From: Euryarchaeota archaeon UBA181
Lineage (GTDB): Archaea; Thermoplasmatota; Poseidoniia; Poseidoniales; Thalassarchaeaceae
Assembly (NCBI GenBank): GCA_002496725.1
Contig: DALI01000019.1
Location: 1-6,531, forward strand
Reading direction: 5' to 3'
DNA: 6,531 bases
Shown here: in pieces, positions 1 to 5,190 of the stretch
How positions within the stretch are numbered: position 1 is the stretch's first letter
How the letters are laid out: each line of letters starts with the position of its first letter
Notes under the pieces: generated by a model
Databases searched by the model: none
What the model was told of the DNA's origin: nothing
Seen by the model: only the letters and a program-made list of their open reading frames with translations
Translations under genes and position numbers: made by a program

Positions 1-69
1 ATAATAGATGAAGGAAGAAGAATATACTACAATCAAGGTAGTATTTATTGGAGGAAAGAAAATGAGTGA
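1..69 (+). CDS. Possible C-terminal end of an upstream gene (partial)
   Basis: Reading frame 1 is open from the window edge to a TGA at 67-69 and would encode the last 22 residues of a protein ending in SIYWRKENE. If real, it overlaps the ATG of the next gene (position 62) by 8 nt, in keeping with the overlapping junctions further down the operon. The stretch is short and AT-rich, and another frame is also open here, so an open frame could occur by chance. No function can be assigned from 22 residues. Its value is as a hint that the operon begins to the left of the window. Confidence 0.35.
   Translation: MIDEGRRIYYNQGSIYWRKENE
24..44. repeat. Inverted repeat, 7-bp arms, upstream of the first complete gene
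   Basis: ATACTAC (24-30) and GTAGTAT (38-44) are perfect inverted copies separated by 7 nt. The hairpin ends 5 nt before the GGAGG of the gene at 62. It could be an operator, an RNA hairpin near the ribosome binding site, or chance within a coding tail. The arms are AT-rich, so an RNA stem would be weak. Confidence 0.35.
50..54 (+). promoter_or_regulatory. Shine-Dalgarno GGAGG that sets the start at 62
   Basis: GGAGG is followed by a 7-nt spacer and ATG at 62. An in-frame ATG at 8 has no ribosome binding site in the 7 bases before it, so 62 is the better start. Confidence 0.7.
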
Positions 70-376
70 TGAAATAAAAATGATAGATTGGAAAGCGGTA
101 GGAAAGGAAAAGCAACAGAAATACGAGCAGAAGATTAACCATTGGAACAATACAGTTATGCATTACTCAGAAGGGAGACTAAGCTTCCCCGGGTCAGTAG
201 AAATCAGTACCGATGATTGGGGAGTAAGGATAACAGTGATCTCCGAACATTATGATCGCCCAGTAACGTTGAGTGGAGCATGGGAGATTATCTCAGTAGG
301 GGGAAACAGTATGAGTGCAGCATATGTCAATTGGCGTCTAAGTGTAATTGAACAAATCAAGGAGGAAGAAGAATGA
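62..376 (+). CDS. Unrecognised 104-aa protein, first complete gene of the E1-JAB operon
   Basis: I do not recognise the family. The N-terminal third (residues about 7-36) is charged and probably helical. Residues about 38-80 look strand-rich (VEIST, WGVRITVIS, VTLSG, AWEIISV) and end in a Gly-Gly at 80-81. A short segment with helical character follows and closes with a glutamate run. There is no cysteine, so it cannot be an E2-type thioester enzyme. No signal peptide or membrane segment is visible. The start at ATG 62 is set by GGAGG at 50-54. Its stop overlaps the next start as ATGA (373-376), so it is translationally coupled to the rest of the operon. One idea is a ubiquitin-like or substrate protein for the downstream E1-JAB enzyme, but this rests only on position and the Gly-Gly. 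Base composition is AT-rich: 20 of the 60 bases at 61-120 are G or C by hand count. Confidence 0.8.
   Translation: MSDEIKMIDWKAVGKEKQQKYEQKINHWNNTVMHYSEGRLSFPGSVEISTDDWGVRITVISEHYDRPVTLSGAWEIISVGGNSMSAAYVNWRLSVIEQIKEEEE
361..365 (+). promoter_or_regulatory. Shine-Dalgarno GGAGG for the gene at 373
   Basis: GGAGG lies inside the last codons of the preceding gene, with a 7-nt spacer to ATG 373. With the ATGA overlap at 373-376 it supports coupled translation and fixes this start. Confidence 0.75.
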
Positions 377-810
377 TCAGCATAACGAAGGAAAGAATGA
401 ATGAAATAACCAAGAAAAATACAGAGAACGAAATCAGGTCGCAAATTTGTAGTAGTTTGCCCCTGAATCATCCATCGAGAGAGAGTCAAGAAATTCTGGA
501 CTTTATTAGAATCAGAAATGGCGTCTTGGAAGAAGGACGTTATTTCTACGAGTCTACTTGGACGATGTTCAAGGATAAGATTGAAACATGGAAAATGCAA
601 AACCCTGGTTGGTGGAACAAGTATCACGATAACTATCAAGAGGTTTTGGCACTGAATCTTAATATCTATTTGGGGAATGGCGACGCATCTATTTCGCAAA
701 GAAATGAAGCTATGAGGCATGTCATGTGCCTCTTCGATGTCATTGATGACTCTCCCTTTAAGAGATATCTGAAGGTCAATGAAGCAGATGAACAAGGGGT
801 GATTCGTTGA
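373..810 (+). CDS. Unrecognised 145-aa, aromatic-rich helical protein
   Basis: No family is recognised. The protein looks mainly helical and soluble. It has a basic, polar N-terminus (residues 1-25) and a middle segment rich in aromatic residues (FYESTWTMF, about 58-66, and NPGWWNKYHDNY, 77-88). A further helix runs about 108-123 (QRNEAMRHVMCLFDVI). Cysteines are only at 26 and 119, and neither sits in an E2-like context (no HPN-type motif followed by a catalytic cysteine). No membrane segment or signal peptide is seen. It starts at ATG 373 behind GGAGG and its stop overlaps the E1-JAB start as TTGA (807-810), so it is very probably made together with that enzyme and may be its partner, substrate or adaptor. 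The gene is AT-rich like its left neighbour and unlike the genes that follow. Confidence 0.8.
   Translation: MISITKERMNEITKKNTENEIRSQICSSLPLNHPSRESQEILDFIRIRNGVLEEGRYFYESTWTMFKDKIETWKMQNPGWWNKYHDNYQEVLALNLNIYLGNGDASISQRNEAMRHVMCLFDVIDDSPFKRYLKVNEADEQGVIR
798..803 (+). promoter_or_regulatory. Shine-Dalgarno GGTGAT selecting a TTG start
   Basis: GGTGAT matches the part of the Shine-Dalgarno sequence complementary to the 16S 3' end (GGAGGTGATC) and stands 3 nt before TTG 807. It supports TTG as the true start, in a TTGA overlap with the preceding stop. Confidence 0.65.
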
Positions 811-1988
811 GTAATAATCTCCATTTTGAGATAGCGATAATTGGAGCGGGAGGAATAGGCTCCAACCTAATCGTCAACCTGGTACCCGCACTTCACAGAG
901 GAGGTATGCTAGACTCAACTGACGGCATCACAATCAGGGTCTACGACTCTGACGAGGTTTCTGAGAGTAATCTCGCCCATCAGCGTTTCTTGCCTAATCA
1001 AATAGGGATGAAAAAGACTGAGGCAATAAGGACTAATATCCTACCCTTCATTGGAGAGAAGCTCTCTCTGGTGTCCTGTCCATGGGACGTTAGAGGAGAG
1101 GACGACATAGTCCCATATGACATGGCCATAGTCGCAGTCGACTCCCCGATAGCTAGGAGGGTAGTCCACTCGCTTGGTGGATTCTGGTTGGATATTCGAT
1201 GCCGTGGCGACGGATACATGGCTCTGGACTTCAGGGTCTTAAGTGAACACCTGAGTGCGATGACTCCCGACCAATTAGCTATGTCATGCCAACTCGATGG
1301 GGCGATATCTTCGGGGAACATCCAGTTCGGACATACGCTAGCCGCCGCTCATGGGTCCCAGTGGGCAGTACAGATGATGAGACTCATTTCTGGCAATAAC
1401 GGAGCACTTCCAGAGCCACAGATAGCTAACCTTTCCTTCGGAACCCTATCCAAGCAGCCGATGGAGAGAGGCCCCCCTCCCCTACCGGGAGCTTATGTTA
1501 CTCCTCGTCTACACCTCGATCATTCGGTCAAAGAAAAGATCTCCTCGGGGGCCGTGCTTGCTCTAGAAGTAGTTGAGACAATAGCACACCTCTCGCAAAA
1601 TGAGAATTGGGAGGCTCTCTGGAAAGTTGCTGATAGTATGAACAGGGAGATCAGCGTTCTTTTCGACTCAGGAGGGAAGATATTCGTCGATATTGGTACA
1701 CAAGGGGAGGTTGCCATGTCGCCACCGATAGGGGCAGAGATACCATTCAGGCTTTGGGTACACACCCACCCCTGGGACCCCTACTGGAGTGAAACCGATA
1801 GGGACACCATTTCGTGCTACTCCGGTATACTAGAAGAGGCGATAGTGCTTGGCCATGATCACTACAAGAGGACACGCCATACAGTTCCGAATGATGATCA
1901 TCCCCGCCTATCAAAATATGGGCCACTTTCTTCTTGGACTGAAGAGGAACTGTCCCCATACCTTCCAAAAATGGAGGTCAGAGAGTGA
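807..1988 (+). CDS. ThiF/E1-like adenylyltransferase fused to a JAB/JAMM metalloprotease domain
   Basis: Residues about 6-195 form a ThiF/MoeB/E1-type domain. Visible features are the nucleotide-binding GAGGIGSN (13-20), DSDEVSESNLAHQ (47-59, the family DxDxVxxSNLxRQ with His58 in place of Arg), Lys70 in GMKKTEA and Asp112 in VAVDSP. Cys161 in MSCQLDGAIS sits where ThiF/MoeB enzymes carry their catalytic cysteine. Such enzymes adenylate the C-terminal glycine of a ubiquitin-like or sulfur-carrier protein and pass it to a thiol. Residues about 275-360 form a JAB domain: HTHP at 319-322, then Ser328 and Asp331, giving zinc ligands His319, His321 and Asp331, with Glu281 in NREISVLFD as the likely catalytic acid. 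JAB enzymes cut isopeptide bonds or mature such modifiers. One chain could therefore both attach and remove (or mature) a modifier. The gap between the histidine pair and Ser is 6 residues, one fewer than the usual 7. The protein is probably cytosolic. The Rossmann fold begins almost at the start codon, supporting TTG 807. The fusion type is known in prokaryotic ubiquitin-like operons; the pathway here is unknown. Confidence 0.9.
   Translation: MSNNLHFEIAIIGAGGIGSNLIVNLVPALHRGGMLDSTDGITIRVYDSDEVSESNLAHQRFLPNQIGMKKTEAIRTNILPFIGEKLSLVSCPWDVRGEDDIVPYDMAIVAVDSPIARRVVHSLGGFWLDIRCRGDGYMALDFRVLSEHLSAMTPDQLAMSCQLDGAISSGNIQFGHTLAAAHGSQWAVQMMRLISGNNGALPEPQIANLSFGTLSKQPMERGPPPLPGAYVTPRLHLDHSVKEKISSGAVLALEVVETIAHLSQNENWEALWKVADSMNREISVLFDSGGKIFVDIGTQGEVAMSPPIGAEIPFRLWVHTHPWDPYWSETDRDTISCYSGILEEAIVLGHDHYKRTRHTVPNDDHPRLSKYGPLSSWTEEELSPYLPKMEVRE
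1973..1978 (+). promoter_or_regulatory. Shine-Dalgarno GGAGGT selecting a GTG start
   Basis: GGAGGT within the last codons of the E1-JAB gene has a 6-nt spacer to GTG 1985. It supports GTG 1985 over the internal ATG at 2015 and gives a GTGA overlap (1985-1988). Confidence 0.7.
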
Positions 1989-2215
1989 GTAGCTACATCG
2001 ATGAGGGCGCGAAGATGAGGCTAAGGGAGCTCCTAGAATCTGGGAGTGAAGTAGACATCAAGGACATTGTTTCAGCTGTCCTAGGGTCAAATATGGATGA
2101 AGAGATAGTCGAGCTAGTATTGATGGCTGTTGAGACGATGACAGCTCCCGTCAGTAACGATCAATTGATCAATGGTATCAATAAACTCCGTTTATGGAGA
2201 GAAGATAATTCCTAA
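1985..2215 (+). CDS. Small helical protein (76 aa), last gene of the E1-JAB operon
   Basis: The family is not recognised. The sequence looks entirely helical: an amphipathic N-terminal helix (AKMRLRELLES, 9-19), a middle segment (IKDIVSAVLG, 25-34), an acidic helix (DEEIVELVLMAVETM, 38-52) and a C-terminal helix ending in LRLWREDNS. It has no cysteine, no terminal Gly-Gly and no membrane segment, so it does not look like a ubiquitin-like modifier. Translation is coupled to the E1-JAB gene by the GTGA overlap and a GGAGGT inside that gene, so it is probably an accessory or binding partner of the enzyme. It could be a protein-interaction module. No function is assigned. Confidence 0.75.
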   Translation: MSSYIDEGAKMRLRELLESGSEVDIKDIVSAVLGSNMDEEIVELVLMAVETMTAPVSNDQLINGINKLRLWREDNS

Positions 2216-2250
2216 TTCGAAGTAGTCATCCTTTCTACGGCTCATAGGAG

Positions 2251-2257
2251 AATATTA
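2251..2257 (+). promoter_or_regulatory. Candidate TATA-like element before the zinc-ribbon gene
   Basis: AATATTA lies 42 nt before ATG 2299. If the organism is archaeal and this is a TATA box, transcription would start near 2280, right at the hairpin over the ribosome binding site. The motif is short and AT-rich, so the call is weak. Confidence 0.25.
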
Positions 2258-2267
2258 CGGGTGAGCA

Positions 2268-2312
2268 TTGAAGACCCCTAACTCTTTGGAGTTAAAACAT
2301 GTGTGGCGATGA
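2268..2312 (+). CDS. Possible 14-codon leader ORF overlapping the zinc-ribbon start
   Basis: GGGTGA (2259-2264) stands 3 nt before TTG 2268, the same spacing as for the E1-JAB TTG start. The frame MKTPNSLELKHVWR ends at TGA 2310-2312, just past ATG 2299 of the zinc-ribbon gene. It runs through the hairpin at 2279-2294, so translating ribosomes would open it. It applies only if the transcript starts upstream of 2259, for example by readthrough from the E1-JAB operon. So short an ORF may be chance. Confidence 0.25.
   Translation: MKTPNSLELKHVWR
2279..2294 (+). promoter_or_regulatory. Hairpin covering the ribosome binding site of the zinc-ribbon gene
   Basis: TAACTC (2279-2284) and GAGTTA (2289-2294) pair perfectly around a TTTG loop. 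The GGAG at 2288-2291, 7 nt before ATG 2299, is the only good Shine-Dalgarno sequence for that gene and lies mostly inside the stem. The structure could lower translation unless opened; it could equally be a DNA operator palindrome. The rest of 2216-2298 shows no tRNA, no further gene and no clear oligo-T terminator. Confidence 0.45.
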
Positions 2313-2766
2313 CTCTGTGCATTACTGCCCTAGGGACAAGACACCCCTTAGTAGACACACGGGCTATGAACGCTCAGCTTTTTCAGAACATGGAATATTC
2401 AGCTGCCCCGACTGCTCAGGACTTCTATTGAACGCGGAAGCAGCCTCTAATTCAATCACTGAAGAGAAGCTGAGAAGCATGCACAAGGCGTTTGAATCAG
2501 ATTGTGACCAGGTTGATCTCGACTGCCCATGTTGTGACTCCAAGATGGGGGTCAGGAATATAATTTTCAAGAGAATAGATGGGACAGATCTAGATCCGAT
2601 TGAGATAGACGGATGTCCAGTGTGTAGCACATTCTGGCTCGATTCTGGCGAGCTCCAGAGGATTGTTAATCCGAAAAGTAAGCCATATGTTGAATCACAC
2701 AGGGAAGCTAGTGCGTTACTCATGGCTCTGGAGTTTCTGATTGTACTGCCTTACAAGATCATATGA
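2299..2766 (+). CDS. Small protein with two zf-TFIIB-type zinc ribbons
   Basis: The 155-aa protein carries two zinc-ribbon units of the zf-TFIIB type, a family of uncertain role despite its name. Unit 2 is complete: CPCC at 76-79, then CPVC at 106-109 followed by the diagnostic FWLDSGELQ (112-120). Unit 1 has CPRD at 10-13 and CPDC at 36-39 followed by SGLLLNAEA. Its second metal-binding position is Asp13 rather than Cys, so it may bind zinc weakly. A linker of about 25 residues (50-75) is probably helical. The last 18 residues (ASALLMALEFLIVLPYKI) are strongly hydrophobic and could be a short membrane anchor or a packing helix. ATG 2299 is the first possible start after an in-frame TAA at 2293-2295. 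The gene is monocistronic as far as can be seen, with its own leader. Its stop abuts the stop of the convergent LysE-type gene. Role in the cell is unknown. Confidence 0.85.
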   Translation: MCGDDSVHYCPRDKTPLSRHTGYERSAFSEHGIFSCPDCSGLLLNAEAASNSITEEKLRSMHKAFESDCDQVDLDCPCCDSKMGVRNIIFKRIDGTDLDPIEIDGCPVCSTFWLDSGELQRIVNPKSKPYVESHREASALLMALEFLIVLPYKII

Positions 2767-3387
2767 TCAAAGCCATCCGCTAGCGAGGACGAATGCGAAG
2801 CCGAACATCAGTACGCCCATACAACCATCGATAACATGGGCATTGGACCTCAGCCTCTCAATGCCGTTTCCGCTACTGAGAACTGTTGCGACCGTAACGT
2901 ACCAAGTGCCATCTATTATCATCCCGAGGGCACCCATCCCTAGCAGGGTATTCACACTAACATCGGCCTCAATGAATGGAGCATAAAGAGCCAGCATCCA
3001 TGCTAGTATCTTTGGGTTGAATAGTGCGATTAGAAAACCCTGGAAAAAGCCCGAGGCATCAGATGAACCCTCTCCAACCCCATTCGTTTTCTTGGGGCCC
3101 GATCTAGAGCTCTCGATGAAGCTCACTCCAAGCCATATCAATATCACAACCCCTCCCCACCGAAGGGCCAATTGAGCTCCCTCATGGATTGAAAGAGCAG
3201 TTGCTAAACCCAGGGCCGCGAGAAATGCATAGATGCCAAATCCTATTCCATGGCCAATCCCAGTTGCAACTCCCTGACTCCTCCCACCTGACATGGTATT
3301 GCTCAGAATAACTGCGAGCGAGGGTCCCGGGCTCATTGCCCCGAGGGCAAACACGGTAGCCAGAGCGACCCATGCCTCAGGGGTCAT
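2767..3387 (-). CDS. LysE/RhtB-family amino acid or small-molecule exporter
   Basis: An integral membrane protein of 206 aa, the usual length for LysE/RhtB transporters, which export amino acids or related metabolites. The family signature is visible near the N-terminus (SPGPSLAVI, 19-27, then GGRSQGVATGIGHGIGF, 34-50), as is FNPKILAW in the middle (123-130). About six hydrophobic segments can be traced: 5-28, 40-65, 74-91, 113-138, 147-171 and 185-206. A polar loop rich in Gly and Ser (92-112) separates the third and fourth. The start is taken as ATG 3387 because GTGAGGG (3394-3400) stands 6 nt upstream; TTG 3393 would touch that site directly. Only 9 nt separate it from the acyl-CoA ligase stop, and the ribosome binding site includes that stop codon, so the two are co-transcribed and coupled. 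The substrate cannot be told from the sequence. Confidence 0.9.
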   Translation of the reverse strand: MTPEAWVALATVFALGAMSPGPSLAVILSNTMSGGRSQGVATGIGHGIGFGIYAFLAALGLATALSIHEGAQLALRWGGVVILIWLGVSFIESSRSGPKKTNGVGEGSSDASGFFQGFLIALFNPKILAWMLALYAPFIEADVSVNTLLGMGALGMIIDGTWYVTVATVLSSGNGIERLRSNAHVIDGCMGVLMFGFAFVLASGWL

Positions 3388-3393
3388 CCGCAA

Positions 3394-3400
3394 CCCTCAC
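3394..3400 (-). promoter_or_regulatory. Shine-Dalgarno GTGAGGG, deciding the LysE-type start
   Basis: Read on the minus strand, GTGAGGG includes the TGA stop of the ligase (3397-3399) and is 6 nt from ATG 3387 but 0 nt from TTG 3393. The spacing favours ATG 3387. Confidence 0.6.
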
Positions 3401-5190
3401 GAATACATCTCTTCAATCTCGGAGGACCAGTTCTCTCGAATCTGCTTTCTCCTAATCTTGAGAGTAGGCGTGAGCTCTCCATCATCGACACTTAGGTCCC
3501 GGGGAAGGACTGTGAATTTCTTCACTTGCTCAGGGTTGCTGAACTTTCTATTGAGTTCCGTGACCGCAACCTGTAATTGCGCATATGTGGGACTTCCGAC
3601 AGCAGTGTACTCTGACAGATCGTGCCCTAGCTCAGCTAGCTTAGCTAACTGCTTGGAGGGGTCCTTCGGAACCTCTGTGGCTCCATCTAGTCCATGGACA
3701 TCCCTTAGTATCGCTCCAACGTCTAGGGTGAATAGCGCACTGCAGAACTTTCTGTTATCTCCGATTAGCATGCATTGGGATATCATAGGAATCGATTTCA
3801 TCGTCTCCTCAATTACCAATGGTGCGATATTCTTTCCAGCGGAACTGACATAGATCTCCTTCAAGCGACCAGTCACATAAACGAATCCATCCATATCGAC
3901 CTTGCCCAGATCGCCTGACTTCAGCCATCCGTCCTCTGTCATGGTATCAGCAGTGGCTTCGGGATTCTTGTAGTACCCTGCCATTACATGTCGGCCCCTG
4001 AATTGAATCTCACCATTTCCATTCTCATCAGCATCAGCAATCCTCAATTCCGTATCAGGGAAAGTCTTCCCCACGGAACCTATCCTGTTGTTTCCAGGAG
4101 AGCCCAGGGTAGCACCAGCTGAAGTCTCCGTCATTCCGTATCCCTCAAACAACGGTACACCTAGCTTCTGGAATAGCTTCAGGATATCGGGATTGATGGG
4201 GGCGGCTCCTGTGATTGAGAATTTGACATTCGAGAAACCGATCTTCCCCTTAGCCTTCTTCTTGATGATTCCACCAAGCACGGGCACATTCAGAAGCCAT
4301 GCTGGAGGAAGTCCAGCAACAAGATTGCTGTATACCTTTTCGTAAATTCTTGGGACCCCAATGAACAGGTGCGGTTGCACCTCTTGGCAGTAGTCGATAG
4401 CATGCAAGGGGTTATCCACGACTCTCATGTGAATGGCATCCCTTATCCACAAATGGTTATCTGCCAACTGTCCAAAGACGTGAGCGCAAGGAAGCCATGA
4501 AACGTAGCCATCACCCTGATCGAAGCTCATTAGTTTGTGCACCTGCCCGATCTCAAAGTACATGTTATCATGAGTAAGCACTACTCCCTTTGGATTCCCA
4601 GTGGTTCCAGAGGTGTAGATCAAAGTAGCAGGGTCAGATGGCTTGATACTCGAAATCCTCTCCATGACGGTTGCTTCGGGAGTCGAATCGGCTTTCGAAA
4701 CGAACTCCGTCCATGTCATTGCTGCATCATGATCAATTGCATCCATCCCTCTCATGGAAACCACGGCCTCGACCTTACCGAGGTTGCCCATAGCGGTATG
4801 AAGCCTGTGACTGCACATCTTACCGGTATCCCCTCCGTCCATCGGATTGGTCCCGACGAAGACGACCTTGGAGTCGGAATCCCCAACTACCCACTCGACT
4901 TCTTCTGGTGAACAGGTGTGGTACACGCCAACGGCAACTCCATTGCACATGTTAGCGGCAGCGTACGCCACATACCACTCCAATCTGTTGTACGAGTAGA
5001 TGCTGAGCTTGTCTCCAGGCCCAAAGCCCATGGAGATTAGTGACCTTGCTACCTCCATAGTAGTCGAGTAGAAGTCGGACCAAGTGTAAGTGATCCAGTT
5101 CCCAGAATCGTCTTTCCATGAAAGAGCGGGTTCGTTGGCTAGGTCTTTGGCATTTGAAATCAGGTACTCAGGCGTCGTCTTGGCGTCCAT
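3397..5190 (-). CDS. Long-chain fatty acid-CoA ligase (AMP-forming)
   Basis: A 597-aa member of the ANL adenylate-forming superfamily, close in pattern to the long-chain acyl-CoA synthetases (COG1022), including the bubblegum-type enzymes. It would activate a fatty acid with ATP to acyl-AMP and then to acyl-CoA, for lipid synthesis or beta-oxidation. Visible core motifs, in order, are the P-loop YTSGTTGNPKG (192-202), WLPCAHVFGQ (232-241), GVPRIYEKVY (278-287), GYGMTETSAG (350-359), the ATP-ribose-binding Asp427 in SGDLG, GRLKEIYVSSAGKNIAP (441-457) and the C-terminal lysine region LTPTLKIRRKQI (573-584), where Lys578 is the likely catalytic lysine. All key residues appear present and the length is normal, so it is probably active. 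It should be cytosolic or peripheral at the membrane. ATG 5190 has GGAG 4 nt upstream (5195-5198). It precedes the exporter gene in a coupled pair. Chain-length preference cannot be deduced. Confidence 0.93.
   Translation of the reverse strand: MDAKTTPEYLISNAKDLANEPALSWKDDSGNWITYTWSDFYSTTMEVARSLISMGFGPGDKLSIYSYNRLEWYVAYAAANMCNGVAVGVYHTCSPEEVEWVVGDSDSKVVFVGTNPMDGGDTGKMCSHRLHTAMGNLGKVEAVVSMRGMDAIDHDAAMTWTEFVSKADSTPEATVMERISSIKPSDPATLIYTSGTTGNPKGVVLTHDNMYFEIGQVHKLMSFDQGDGYVSWLPCAHVFGQLADNHLWIRDAIHMRVVDNPLHAIDYCQEVQPHLFIGVPRIYEKVYSNLVAGLPPAWLLNVPVLGGIIKKKAKGKIGFSNVKFSITGAAPINPDILKLFQKLGVPLFEGYGMTETSAGATLGSPGNNRIGSVGKTFPDTELRIADADENGNGEIQFRGRHVMAGYYKNPEATADTMTEDGWLKSGDLGKVDMDGFVYVTGRLKEIYVSSAGKNIAPLVIEETMKSIPMISQCMLIGDNRKFCSALFTLDVGAILRDVHGLDGATEVPKDPSKQLAKLAELGHDLSEYTAVGSPTYAQLQVAVTELNRKFSNPEQVKKFTVLPRDLSVDDGELTPTLKIRRKQIRENWSSEIEEMYS

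Noticed and set aside
8..61. Extension of the first complete gene to ATG 8
   Set aside because: No ribosome binding site fits in the bases before position 8, whereas GGAGG at 50-54 fits ATG 62 well.
250..795. Open frame of 181 codons on the minus strand
   Set aside because: It lies antisense to the first two operon genes, which have ribosome binding sites and matching overlaps. It shows no recognisable domain or supported start.
373..810. E2 ubiquitin-conjugating enzyme next to the E1-JAB gene
   Set aside because: The 145-aa protein lacks an HPN-like motif followed by a catalytic cysteine and looks helical rather than UBC-like; calling it E2 would rest on position alone.
62..2215. Type II CBASS or Bil defence operon
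   Set aside because: No CD-NTase, no effector and no separate E2, E1 and JAB genes are visible. Only the E1 and JAB domains match, so a named system cannot be claimed.
3388..3393. TTG 3393 as the exporter start
   Set aside because: The only ribosome binding site touches this TTG with no spacer but is 6 nt from ATG 3387.
3293..3853. Open frame of 186 codons on the plus strand
   Set aside because: It is antisense to the 3' end of the acyl-CoA ligase and the start of the exporter, both firmly identified by motifs. Its translation is serine/threonine-rich without any domain.
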